A stretch of DNA of 64,000 bases, taken from assembly GCA_964654185.1 (NCBI GenBank), contig CAZZIE010000001.1, forward strand, positions 32,293-96,292, written 5' to 3'. The position numbers and the translations under genes were made by a program. Positions 9,799 to 16,870 of this stretch are shown in pieces. Below the pieces are notes generated by a model. It had not been told where the DNA came from, did not search any database, and saw only the letters and a list, made by a program, of their open reading frames with translations. The stretch comes from CAYFQV01 sp964654185. GTDB taxonomy: Bacteria; Spirochaetota; Spirochaetia; DSM-27196; PWMO01. The first letter of the stretch is position 1. Every line of letters starts with the position of its first letter.

Positions 9799-10701
9799 AT
9801 GGATCTGGTAATGCGAATCGTGCTGTTGGGTCTCTTTGCTTCAGTTGTCACGGCAGCAACTGGAGCGAAGGAACTCCATCTTGTGCCTGTCGACGGCGGG
9901 CGCCTCATCATGGGATCTGAGGAGGGAGATGACAACCCACTACACGAAGTTGTTCTTTCAAGCTTCATGATGGCAGAGCGAGAGATCACGGTCGGTGAGT
10001 TTCGAGAGTTCACCGTCGCCGAGGAGATACCGTTTCGATGGACGTCGTATAACTTCACGCAGTACGTGGGCCGACCCGCAGGATATGTGATCCCCGACGA
10101 TCGCGCCATGTATTTCGTTATGTGGTATGAAGCGGTTTGGTATGCGAATTATCGGAGCGAGTTGGAAGGGCTTGAGAAGGCCTACGGGTTCGACGAACAA
10201 GCTTTGCGCGACTATTTGTACGACTTTCGCGAGGGTCGCGACCCTCCCAGCATAGAGTGGGACCGCAGTGCAAACGGGTACCGTTTGCCAACAGAGGCAG
10301 AATGGGAGTTTGCTGCGACCGACCGAGGGCAAGCTCGTACTGTCACTGATGAGTTGCTCCTACGCAGGTCGTGGGTTCGTGAGAACGCCGACGGTAAGGT
10401 GCATCCTGTGAAGGCGAAGGTACCGACCGAACTGGGGTTGTACGACATGTTGGGTAACGTATCGGAATGGTGCTGGGACTACTACGACTCCAGGTACTAT
10501 GACCGGTCGCCGGTTCGCGACCCCACCGGTCCAGCAACGGGGGAGGAATTGTCGGTCTTTCCTGGGCGCAAAGACATTCGGGTATTCCGCGGTTGTTCTT
10601 GGCGAACTCCGCTCAATTTCTGCGGACCTCACGAAAGAATGGCAACTATTGCACCGAATCGAGGCACCATCGGCATCCGCCTTGTTCGGAATGCGGAATG
10701 A
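9799..10701 (+). CDS. Secreted FGE-sulfatase (SUMF1-like) domain protein lacking the canonical Cys pair
   Basis: The 300-residue protein has an N-terminal hydrophobic signal (MRIVLLGLFASVVTA) and then an FGE-sulfatase fold. Visible markers are GGRLIMGS, REITVGEF, YRLPTEAEWEFAA, LYDMLGNVSEWCWD and a final RGCSW...GIRLVRN. In true formylglycine-generating enzymes the C-terminal block carries two active-site cysteines. Here the first aligned position is Thr and only the second (FCGPHER) is Cys, with an extra Cys in RGCSW, so sulfatase maturation is unlikely. The gene is visibly less GC-rich than its neighbours, as is the end of the RHS gene 36 bp upstream. The two may have arrived together as an exchangeable tip module. 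A partner or immunity role is speculation. Confidence 0.82.
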   Translation: MDLVMRIVLLGLFASVVTAATGAKELHLVPVDGGRLIMGSEEGDDNPLHEVVLSSFMMAEREITVGEFREFTVAEEIPFRWTSYNFTQYVGRPAGYVIPDDRAMYFVMWYEAVWYANYRSELEGLEKAYGFDEQALRDYLYDFREGRDPPSIEWDRSANGYRLPTEAEWEFAATDRGQARTVTDELLLRRSWVRENADGKVHPVKAKVPTELGLYDMLGNVSEWCWDYYDSRYYDRSPVRDPTGPATGEELSVFPGRKDIRVFRGCSWRTPLNFCGPHERMATIAPNRGTIGIRLVRNAE

Positions 10702-10923
10702 ACTCTATGTTCCCTTGATGCAGCACGCACTGCTGAGCGGTCGGGTCTGCTTCTGGGGCAGGATCTGCCGGCGGCTGTGCTGAAGGGCCGGCAAGACTCT
10801 ACCGCACCCAGTGGAAACGGCGTACATTCCGGCATTACGTTGGATTCTGGCGAGCGGTAGGGTTCCCGGGTCCAAGAGAGCCAGTACGTCCCGGCGCCGC
10901 ACCGGCCGAAGAGGATGGATTGC

Positions 10924-11652
10924 ATGGTAGGCGTTCGAGTCGGGACCTCCGGGTGGAACTATCCGCACTGGGAAGGGCCATTCTATCCGGAGGGACTGCC
11001 GGCGACGAAGTGGTTTGAGCACTATCAGCGGCACTTCGATACCGTCGAGATTAACAACACTTTCTACAATCTGCCGAGCCGCCAGACTGCCGCAGCGTGG
11101 CGGGACCAGGCTGCCGAAGGTTTCCTTTACACCGTGAAGGCGAGCCGGTACATCACGCATATGAAGAAGCTCAAGGATCCGGCCGACACAACGGAGCGGC
11201 TCTTTGATCGCCTCCGGATCCTCGAAGACACGGTCCAGGTCGTGCTCTTCCAGCTTCCGCCCCGGTGGAAACGGAATACGGCGCGGCTCGCCGACTTTTT
11301 GCGCCATCTCCCGGCGCAATGGAGGTACGTCTTCGAGTTTCGTGACTCCTCCTGGTTTCATGACGATGTGTACAATCTTCTGAGGGAGCACAACGCTGCA
11401 TTCTGCGTTTTCGAGCTTGGAGAACTGGAATCCCCTTTGACGGTGACTTCCGACACGGCGTACATCCGCCTCCACGGCCCGGCGGGGAAGTACCAGGGGA
11501 GCTACGATCGGAAGACACTGTCCGCGTGGGCGCGCCAATGCCGCTCCTGGGCAGCGGAAGGACTGGATGTCTGGGTGTACTTCGACAACGACGACCGCGG
11601 GTACGCCCCCCGGAATGCCCTGACTCTCAAGGAGATGGTTGCGGAGTTGTGA
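10924..11652 (+). CDS. DUF72 (YecE-like) family protein
   Basis: The 242-residue protein matches the DUF72 TIM-barrel family from end to end: VGTSGWNYPHWEG at the start, then FDTVEINNTFYNLP, FLYTVKASRYITH, VVLFQLPP, FEFRDSSW, YIRLHGP and the closing YFDNDDRGYAPRNA. No enzymatic reaction is firmly established for the family. ATG 10924 is preferred over ATG 10915 because GAGG at 10911-10914 directly abuts the earlier ATG but sits 9 nt before this one. It stands alone downstream of the FGE-like gene, separated by about 220 bp in which no feature is seen. Confidence 0.88.
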   Translation: MVGVRVGTSGWNYPHWEGPFYPEGLPATKWFEHYQRHFDTVEINNTFYNLPSRQTAAAWRDQAAEGFLYTVKASRYITHMKKLKDPADTTERLFDRLRILEDTVQVVLFQLPPRWKRNTARLADFLRHLPAQWRYVFEFRDSSWFHDDVYNLLREHNAAFCVFELGELESPLTVTSDTAYIRLHGPAGKYQGSYDRKTLSAWARQCRSWAAEGLDVWVYFDNDDRGYAPRNALTLKEMVAEL

Positions 11653-11741
11653 GCGCCGGCGAGCCCCGGCGCCCCTGTGCATTTCGGCGCCGGGTGCCGT
11701 GATGGTTGGTGCGGACGCGGGGAGTCGCGTAGACTGGGTGC

Positions 11742-12338
11742 ATGGAGTCGATACTGATTGCCGGGGTGCCCCGGTCGGGCAAGTCTACCATTGCGCAGCG
11801 GGTTGCGGAGGCCGGCGGAGCAACCTACTTTCCTGTTGATGCCCTGGTTTCAACCCTGGGCTCGCTCTATCCGGAGCTGGGGATTACTCATTACACGGAG
11901 GAGCCTCGTGGAGTGAGCACCCATCTGGCGCCGGTCGTTGTGGAGCTGCAGCAGCATCTGCAATACGAGGGCATGACGGTGGTGCTGGATGCGTACCAGT
12001 GCTTTCCCCGGGATCTGGCGGCGGCGCTGAAGCACCGGCGGCTTGCCCTGCCGACGGGTGAGGGAGCAGGGGAGGCGCCCTTCGGAGTGGTGTACGTGGG
12101 GTATCCGGAAGCCGACGTGAAGGGCAAGACCAGGGACATAAGGGCTCACGCCCGGGTGGAGGACTGGGCGCAGGCGCTGGACGACGCCGCCCTGGAGAAC
12201 CTGGTTGAGCGGTACATCCGGGAAAGCGGCGAGATCAAGAGCCAGTGCGCCGACCTTGGATGGCACTTCATCGACACAAGCAGGAGTTTCGAGGCAGTGG
12301 TGTCCAAGGCGGTTGAGCAGCTCTCCCCGACGCTGTGA
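11742..12338 (+). CDS. P-loop kinase-like protein
   Basis: This 198-residue protein opens with a Walker A loop (GVPRSGKST) directly after the start codon. A hydrophobic strand ending in Asp (MTVVLDAYQ) could serve as Walker B. The size and layout resemble AAA_33 or zeta/adenylate-kinase-like small-molecule kinases, but no substrate motif is recognisable. Ribosome-binding sequence is absent; a TAGACT hexamer ends exactly 6 nt before the ATG, suggesting a leaderless transcript. Function unknown beyond nucleotide binding. Confidence 0.72.
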   Translation: MESILIAGVPRSGKSTIAQRVAEAGGATYFPVDALVSTLGSLYPELGITHYTEEPRGVSTHLAPVVVELQQHLQYEGMTVVLDAYQCFPRDLAAALKHRRLALPTGEGAGEAPFGVVYVGYPEADVKGKTRDIRAHARVEDWAQALDDAALENLVERYIRESGEIKSQCADLGWHFIDTSRSFEAVVSKAVEQLSPTL

Positions 12339-12400
12339 CTGCCCGACGAGTGTGACAAACCCGCGTTACCGTTGATATGCTGGGGGTGAGGTGATGCGTC

Positions 12401-12757
12401 ATGGCGACGGTTCGCGTTAAGCAGGACGAGCTGCGAGTCGAGTTGGACGGCGTTGATACTCTGTTGGCGTTTCAAGGCAGCTTTCGCGTTCCTCTGGAGC
12501 ACATTCGGGGAGCAACCACCGAAGCCCCTCCTCTGGAGCGAGTCTATAAGGGCATTCAGAACATCGGCACACACATTCCCGGTCTGGTCGCCGCGGGAAC
12601 CTACTACACCGCGGAGGGTCGGATCTTCTGGGATGCGAGGATCGGTCAGGAGCTCGTACGCATCGATCTTGAAGATGAAAGGTACGATGAGCTCATCCTC
12701 GGCGTGGCGGATGCCCGCGAAGTTGTCCGGGAGATCCATCAGACCTTGAACGCCTGA
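12401..12757 (+). CDS. Small conserved protein of unknown function
   Basis: The 118-residue protein has a hydrophilic beta-rich pattern: DELRVELDG, FRVPLEHIRGATT, GTHIPGLVAAGTY, LVRIDLEDERYDELILGVAD. It resembles small PH-like proteins common in actinobacteria, in which a VP..I motif, GT.iPG..a.GT and a final YDELILGV.D block recur. No catalytic residues, membrane segments or signal are seen. GAGG at 12387-12390 lies 10 nt before the ATG. A possible promoter lies upstream (GTGACA at 12352, TATGCT at 12376, 18 bp apart). It may share no operon with kaiC, which starts 111 bp later behind its own ribosome-binding site. Confidence 0.65.
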   Translation: MATVRVKQDELRVELDGVDTLLAFQGSFRVPLEHIRGATTEAPPLERVYKGIQNIGTHIPGLVAAGTYYTAEGRIFWDARIGQELVRIDLEDERYDELILGVADAREVVREIHQTLNA

Positions 12758-12868
12758 GACTACGAACGCGACGGTCTACAATCCGACACGATCTCCAATC
12801 CAACGTAGTTAACCCATTCGTGGTATTCCCAAACGGCTGGTTTCGGCTATCGTGAGGCAGGACAACAT

Positions 12869-14590
12869 ATGCGAAATCGGCGAATCGAGAAGGCCCCGGT
12901 CGGTATTGAGGGCTTCGACTTCATAACCGGTGGCGGGCTGCCCAGGGGACGCTTGACCCTCGTTACGGGCCCCGCCGGCAGCGGTAAGACGATATTCGGA
13001 GTTCAGTTTCTCGTTCACGGAGTTCGGGATCACGGCGAGCCCGGCGCTTACGTCGGGTTCGAGGAAACCGAAGAGGAGTTGCTCGACAACTTCGGCAGCT
13101 TCGGCTACGGCCTGGAAGAGCTGACCGGTGCGAACAAACTCCTCCTGGATCACATTGAAGCCTTTCCACTCAACACCTCGGAGGCGGGGGACTACGATCT
13201 GGACGGGCTCTTCGTACGTCTGGATGAGACCTTGAAGAGCGTCGGGGCCAAACGGCTTGTTCTGGATGCATTTCCCGCACTCTTCGCCGGCTTCACGAAC
13301 ACTCAGGCGGTGCGCTCGGGACTCATGCGCCTGTTCAGCTTTCTGAAGAGCCGGGGTGTCACCGCAATCGCAACGGCGGAGAGCGCCACCCAGGTCGCGC
13401 GGTACGGACTCGGGCGGTCCCTTTCGGACTGCGTCATCAACTTTGACACGACCCTTCACGGTCGAATTGCCACCAGGCACCTTCGCGTTGCCAAGTACCG
13501 CGGTTCAATGCATCACGACGATGAGTTTCCCTTCCTGATCTCCAACAACGGCGTCAGGGTGATGCCGGTGACCTCAGTGCACCAGGATTATCCGGTTTCC
13601 CGGGAAAGGATCACCACCGGAATCCCGAGCCTGGACGCAATGCTCGGCGGTGGTGGCTTCTACCGGGGCAGCAGCATTCTCGTGTCCGGTGAGGCCGGGA
13701 CAGGCAAGACGAGTATTGCCGCCCATTTCGCACGGTCCGCCTGCTTGCGTAACGAGCGCAGCCTCTACTGCGCCTTCGAAGAGGCCGCGGACGAGGTTGT
13801 TCGCAACATGTCGTCGATAGGTCTGAACTTTCCGGAATGGATTGATCAGGGGCTGCTGAAAGTCTTCGTCTCCCGGGCAACCCGCCACGACCTGGAGGTT
13901 CACCTCGCCAACCTGGAGGAAGCCGTCGTTGAGTTCCGCCCGACGGTCATGGTGATCGACCCGGTATCGAATCTCCTGCGGGCGGGTTCTTTCGGAGACG
14001 TGGCGTCAATGATTTCGCGGCTGGTTGATTTCCTGAAGTCGCACGGTGTTACCGCCATGTTCACCGTCCTGAGCAAGTGGGGCGGTGGCGAGTACCAGGA
14101 ATCCATTGATATCTCCTCGGTCATGGATGCCTGGATTCAGCTGCGAAATCAGGAGGCGAGTGGTGAGCACACCCGGCTTCTGTCGATTGCGAAGGCGCGG
14201 GGAATGCCCCACTCCAATCAGGTTCGGGAGTTCATGATTACGGAGAATGAAATTCAACTGGTCGATGTATACGCCGCCGGAGGCGAAGTTCTGACCGGCT
14301 CGGCGCGGGTTGCCCGACTGGAAGCGGACCGCCGGGACGCGATCCGGCGGCGCCTGGAAGTGGAACGGGCCGAGCGGGAGCTGGCGAGCCGCAGAACGGC
14401 CATTGAGAAGCAGATAGCTGAACTGAAAGGGGAGCTCGAACAGATCGAGGAGGACTACAGGTACAGCCGCCTCTGGCATCAACAGGAGGCGGCATCCCAC
14501 GAGAGTGAGCGGAACCTGGTTGCACGGGAGCGCTGGGCGGAGGGAGCGATGGAGGGGGCGAGTGGCAAAGACGACGGGAAGTCGGAGTGA
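12869..14590 (+). CDS. kaiC: KaiC-like double-domain RecA-fold ATPase
   Basis: The 573-residue protein has the two-domain KaiC architecture. CI (residues ~5-240) has Walker A GPAGSGKT (Lys40) and a tandem-Glu motif GFEETEEE. CII (~245-480) has Walker A GEAGTGKT (Lys280) and FEEAADE. At the place of the cyanobacterial Ser431/Thr432 phosphosites it has Ser416-Ser417 (IDISSVMD), so autophosphorylation is possible. The A-loop/CII tail is followed by a ~80-residue coiled coil (RRDAIRRRLEVERAERELAS onward) absent from cyanobacterial KaiC. It overlaps kaiB by 29 nt and a histidine kinase follows, so it likely sits in a KaiC-KaiB-kinase signalling unit. No KaiA is present, which argues against a classical circadian oscillator; stress or timing functions are known for KaiBC in non-cyanobacteria. 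Confidence 0.9.
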   Translation: MRNRRIEKAPVGIEGFDFITGGGLPRGRLTLVTGPAGSGKTIFGVQFLVHGVRDHGEPGAYVGFEETEEELLDNFGSFGYGLEELTGANKLLLDHIEAFPLNTSEAGDYDLDGLFVRLDETLKSVGAKRLVLDAFPALFAGFTNTQAVRSGLMRLFSFLKSRGVTAIATAESATQVARYGLGRSLSDCVINFDTTLHGRIATRHLRVAKYRGSMHHDDEFPFLISNNGVRVMPVTSVHQDYPVSRERITTGIPSLDAMLGGGGFYRGSSILVSGEAGTGKTSIAAHFARSACLRNERSLYCAFEEAADEVVRNMSSIGLNFPEWIDQGLLKVFVSRATRHDLEVHLANLEEAVVEFRPTVMVIDPVSNLLRAGSFGDVASMISRLVDFLKSHGVTAMFTVLSKWGGGEYQESIDISSVMDAWIQLRNQEASGEHTRLLSIAKARGMPHSNQVREFMITENEIQLVDVYAAGGEVLTGSARVARLEADRRDAIRRRLEVERAERELASRRTAIEKQIAELKGELEQIEEDYRYSRLWHQQEAASHESERNLVARERWAEGAMEGASGKDDGKSE

Positions 14591-14876
14591 GCCCTGGCGG
14601 TTCGAGCTGTACGTTGCGGGTACCTCGCCGAAGCAGCAGCTCGCACTCCGAAATCTCACGGACATCTGTGATGCCGCACTCGGTACGGACTACACCATCG
14701 ACGTCATTGATATTCTCGAGCATCCCGGATTGAGCAGGGAACGGCAGATCCTCGCGACACCGACGGTGATCCGGATCACTCCATTGCCGGAGCGACGGAT
14801 TGTCGGAGATCTCACCCAGCGTGATGCGGTGTACCGCGGTCTGGAGCTGCCCCGGCTGCAGGAGGATCGCGTCTAG
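14562..14876 (+). CDS. kaiB: KaiB-family thioredoxin-like protein
   Basis: The 104-residue product covers the KaiB fold: FELYVAGTSPKQQLALRNL, then VIDILEHPGLSRERQILATP with the conserved cis-Pro region TPTVIRI, and RRIVGDLTQRDAVYRGLEL. KaiB is a fold-switching partner that binds the KaiC ring. GTG 14562 is chosen because a strong GGAGGGGG sits 4 nt upstream, inside the end of kaiC, and it gives a normal KaiB length. An ATG at 14505 would add an unrelated Arg-rich stretch translated from kaiC in another frame. The 29-nt overlap implies translational coupling with kaiC. Confidence 0.9.
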   Translation: MAKTTGSRSEPWRFELYVAGTSPKQQLALRNLTDICDAALGTDYTIDVIDILEHPGLSRERQILATPTVIRITPLPERRIVGDLTQRDAVYRGLELPRLQEDRV

Positions 14877-14889
14877 TAAAGCGGATTAC

Positions 14890-15870
14890 ATGAGTATCAC
14901 CCTGAGAAGCGCTCTCGAACAAGCAGAACCCAATCTCAACCGAGTCTTGTACCAACTTGCCGACGGCATTCTCCTGGTGGATAAAGAGGGGATTGTCGTC
15001 TATGCCAATCCGGCGGCGGAGAGCCTCTTCGGCTATGAGAGTGGCAAGATGGAAGGGTGCATGCTTGGCTATCCGGTGATCGCAGGGATGGCCGAGGTAG
15101 AGATTCCTCAGGACGATGGTAACATTGCGGTGGCGGAGTTTCGCTCAGTGGAAATCACCTGGCGCGATCGTCCGGCGTACCTCGCGAGTTTTCGCGACAT
15201 TACTCAGCGAAAGAACGCGGAGAAGCGGGTTGCTGCCCTGAGCAAGGCGCTGGTAAGCGCGTATGAGCGGGCGCAGCGGGAAATCGGCCATGAGCTCCAC
15301 GACGGCGTCGGACAGATGCTGCTGGGCGTCCGTCTCTCCCTGGACAGCGCCCGCCGGGCCGGAGCGGACGAGATGCCGCAGCGCCTGGAGAAGCTCGGCA
15401 CCATGGTGGATGAGATCGTTGCGGAGCTCAGACGCATGTCCCATGAGCTCAAGCCGGCGGTTCTGGACGACTTCAGCTTTCTGGAGGCCCTCCACAGCCA
15501 CCTGGAGCGCCTCCGCGACGAGACCGGCCTGGAGGTCGAGTTCACCCACCGCGGCCTTTCGGGGCGCAACACCGACATGGTGGAAACCGTCGCTTTCCGC
15601 ATCATTCAGGAGGCGCTGACGAATGTCATCCGCCACGCGGACGTCGCCCGTGCGACCCTCCTGGTGGAGGAGGTGGATGATGTCCTGCGTCTCCGCATTG
15701 CCGACAGCGGCAAGGGGTTCGAGGTAGCCGACCACTCGGACGCTTCCATCGGCTTGCGCGGCATGGCCGAGCGGGCGGAGCTGATCGGGGGTACCTTCGA
15801 AGTCGCATCCGCCACGGGCCGCGGTACCGCCATCACCGCCGTGCTCCCTCTCACTGATTCGGCACGGTAA
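14890..15870 (+). CDS. PAS-domain histidine kinase, HisKA_3/NarL-type, in kai operon
   Basis: The 326-residue protein lacks membrane segments and is likely cytoplasmic. Residues ~10-110 form a PAS domain (LADGILLVDKEGIVVYANPAAESLFGYE, closing with ASFRDITQRKNAEKR). A dimerisation/phosphoacceptor segment follows with EIGHELHDGVGQ (His137). The ATPase domain has the N-box EALTNVIRHA and G-box IADSGKGF / GLRGMAERAE. This class usually pairs with a LuxR-type response regulator, but none is present here. The start lies 13 nt after kaiB, so KaiBC may feed into this kinase. Its 3' end overlaps the convergent nucleoside hydrolase by 20 nt. Confidence 0.88.
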   Translation: MSITLRSALEQAEPNLNRVLYQLADGILLVDKEGIVVYANPAAESLFGYESGKMEGCMLGYPVIAGMAEVEIPQDDGNIAVAEFRSVEITWRDRPAYLASFRDITQRKNAEKRVAALSKALVSAYERAQREIGHELHDGVGQMLLGVRLSLDSARRAGADEMPQRLEKLGTMVDEIVAELRRMSHELKPAVLDDFSFLEALHSHLERLRDETGLEVEFTHRGLSGRNTDMVETVAFRIIQEALTNVIRHADVARATLLVEEVDDVLRLRIADSGKGFEVADHSDASIGLRGMAERAELIGGTFEVASATGRGTAITAVLPLTDSAR

Positions 15871-16807
15871 GATTTCCGATCCGCCGCAGCACGGCGACGT
15901 ATCCTTCTCGGTCCACCTCCATGATCGCTGTTACGTGTTCCCCTTCACATCGCACGCTCGCACCGCGCAGCGTCGACTGATTCAGCTCCATGCGAAGGCC
16001 CATGATGCGGCGAGTACGGTGAATGGTCGGGGCCAGGGCGCATGCCATGGCAATTGGATCGGGATGCATGGCGAAGGGCGTTCCGTACACCCGCTCCGTC
16101 CGGCGAAGCACGAACTCCTGAAGCTTCCAGAAGAGATCGGTCCCCGGCCCCGGGGGAAGCCCGAAGGACTTCATCTCCTCGGCGGTGAACCTGAGCGAGA
16201 CGCAGGCGTCCCAGGGCACCACCTCCATGGGAATCCCCGCGTTCAGGACGAACTGCACCGCCTCCGGATCGGCGTAGAAATTGAACTCAGCGAATCGAGT
16301 GATGTTGCCCGTCTCGATTGCGCCTCCCATGACGACCAGCCGCCCGATATTCTCCTGCAGGTCGGGATGAAGATTCAGGGCAATGGCGAGATTCGTCAGC
16401 GGCCCCAGGGTCACGAGCGTCGCTCCCGGATGCGCCTCCAGGAGCCGGGCGAGGGCCGTCGGTGCCGGGTCCGGTCGGGCGGACTGCCCGGGGGCGTTCA
16501 CAGGCGCCGCCGGAAGCTCTATTTCGCCGAGGCCGTTCTTCCCGTGCACTCCTTCGGCGCGGACCACGCCCTCCAGGAGCGCCTTCGTCGCGCCTCGATA
16601 GACCGGCACGGCATCGTGGCCGAAGTAGGCGAGGAGGCGGTGTACGTTTTCCGTCACCTGCTCCACCCCGACGTTTCCGTTTACCGTGGTGACACCGACG
16701 AGCTCCGCCTCCGGTGATGCCAGGAGCATCATGATGGCGACGGCGTCGTCAATGCCGCAGTCCGTGTCGACAATGTAGGGCGTCCGGGCGCCGTCGGGTC
16801 CGTTCAT
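15851..16807 (-). CDS. Inosine-uridine preferring nucleoside hydrolase
   Basis: The 318-residue protein belongs to the IUNH superfamily, which cleaves the N-glycosidic bond of nucleosides to base plus ribose. The N-terminal calcium-binding motif is DTDCGIDDAVA (family DTDxGxDDxxA). Supporting blocks are GVTTVNGNVGVEQVTEN, VTLGPLTNLAIAL, VMGGAIETGNITRFAEFN and a late DPIAMA with the conserved Asp. No signal peptide is seen. Its likely role is purine/pyrimidine salvage, consistent with the purine genes further along. Start ATG 16807 has only a very close AGGAG (1 nt spacing) but a promoter-like TTCAAC-17-TACGCT ending 7 nt upstream. Confidence 0.9.
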   Translation of the reverse strand: MNGPDGARTPYIVDTDCGIDDAVAIMMLLASPEAELVGVTTVNGNVGVEQVTENVHRLLAYFGHDAVPVYRGATKALLEGVVRAEGVHGKNGLGEIELPAAPVNAPGQSARPDPAPTALARLLEAHPGATLVTLGPLTNLAIALNLHPDLQENIGRLVVMGGAIETGNITRFAEFNFYADPEAVQFVLNAGIPMEVVPWDACVSLRFTAEEMKSFGLPPGPGTDLFWKLQEFVLRRTERVYGTPFAMHPDPIAMACALAPTIHRTRRIMGLRMELNQSTLRGASVRCEGEHVTAIMEVDREGYVAVLRRIGNLTVPNQ

Positions 16808-16814
16808 GCTCCTG

Positions 16815-16843
16815 AGCGTACCATGGCGACGGCGGGCGTTGAA
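16815..16843 (-). promoter_or_regulatory. Putative promoter of nucleoside hydrolase
   Basis: On the minus strand, TTCAAC (16843-16838) is followed after 17 bp by TACGCT (16820-16815). Seven bases then separate the -10-like hexamer from the ATG, so transcription would begin at or next to the start codon. Confidence 0.45.
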
Positions 16844-16870
16844 GCAGCAGAGCGGATGCGCGTGTAGATC

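Noticed and set aside
10702..10923. Possible tRNA or small RNA, from a T-arm-like GGTTCCCGGGTCC
   Set aside because: No acceptor, D-arm or anticodon arm could be paired around it.
12352..12400. Third copy of the MITE-like element, from ACCCGC and GTTGATA near 12361
   Set aside because: Only short partial identity and no right-hand inverted end nearby.
14505..14561. Earlier ATG for kaiB
   Set aside because: It has no ribosome site and adds an Arg-rich non-family segment; GTG 14562 has GGAGGGGG at proper distance.
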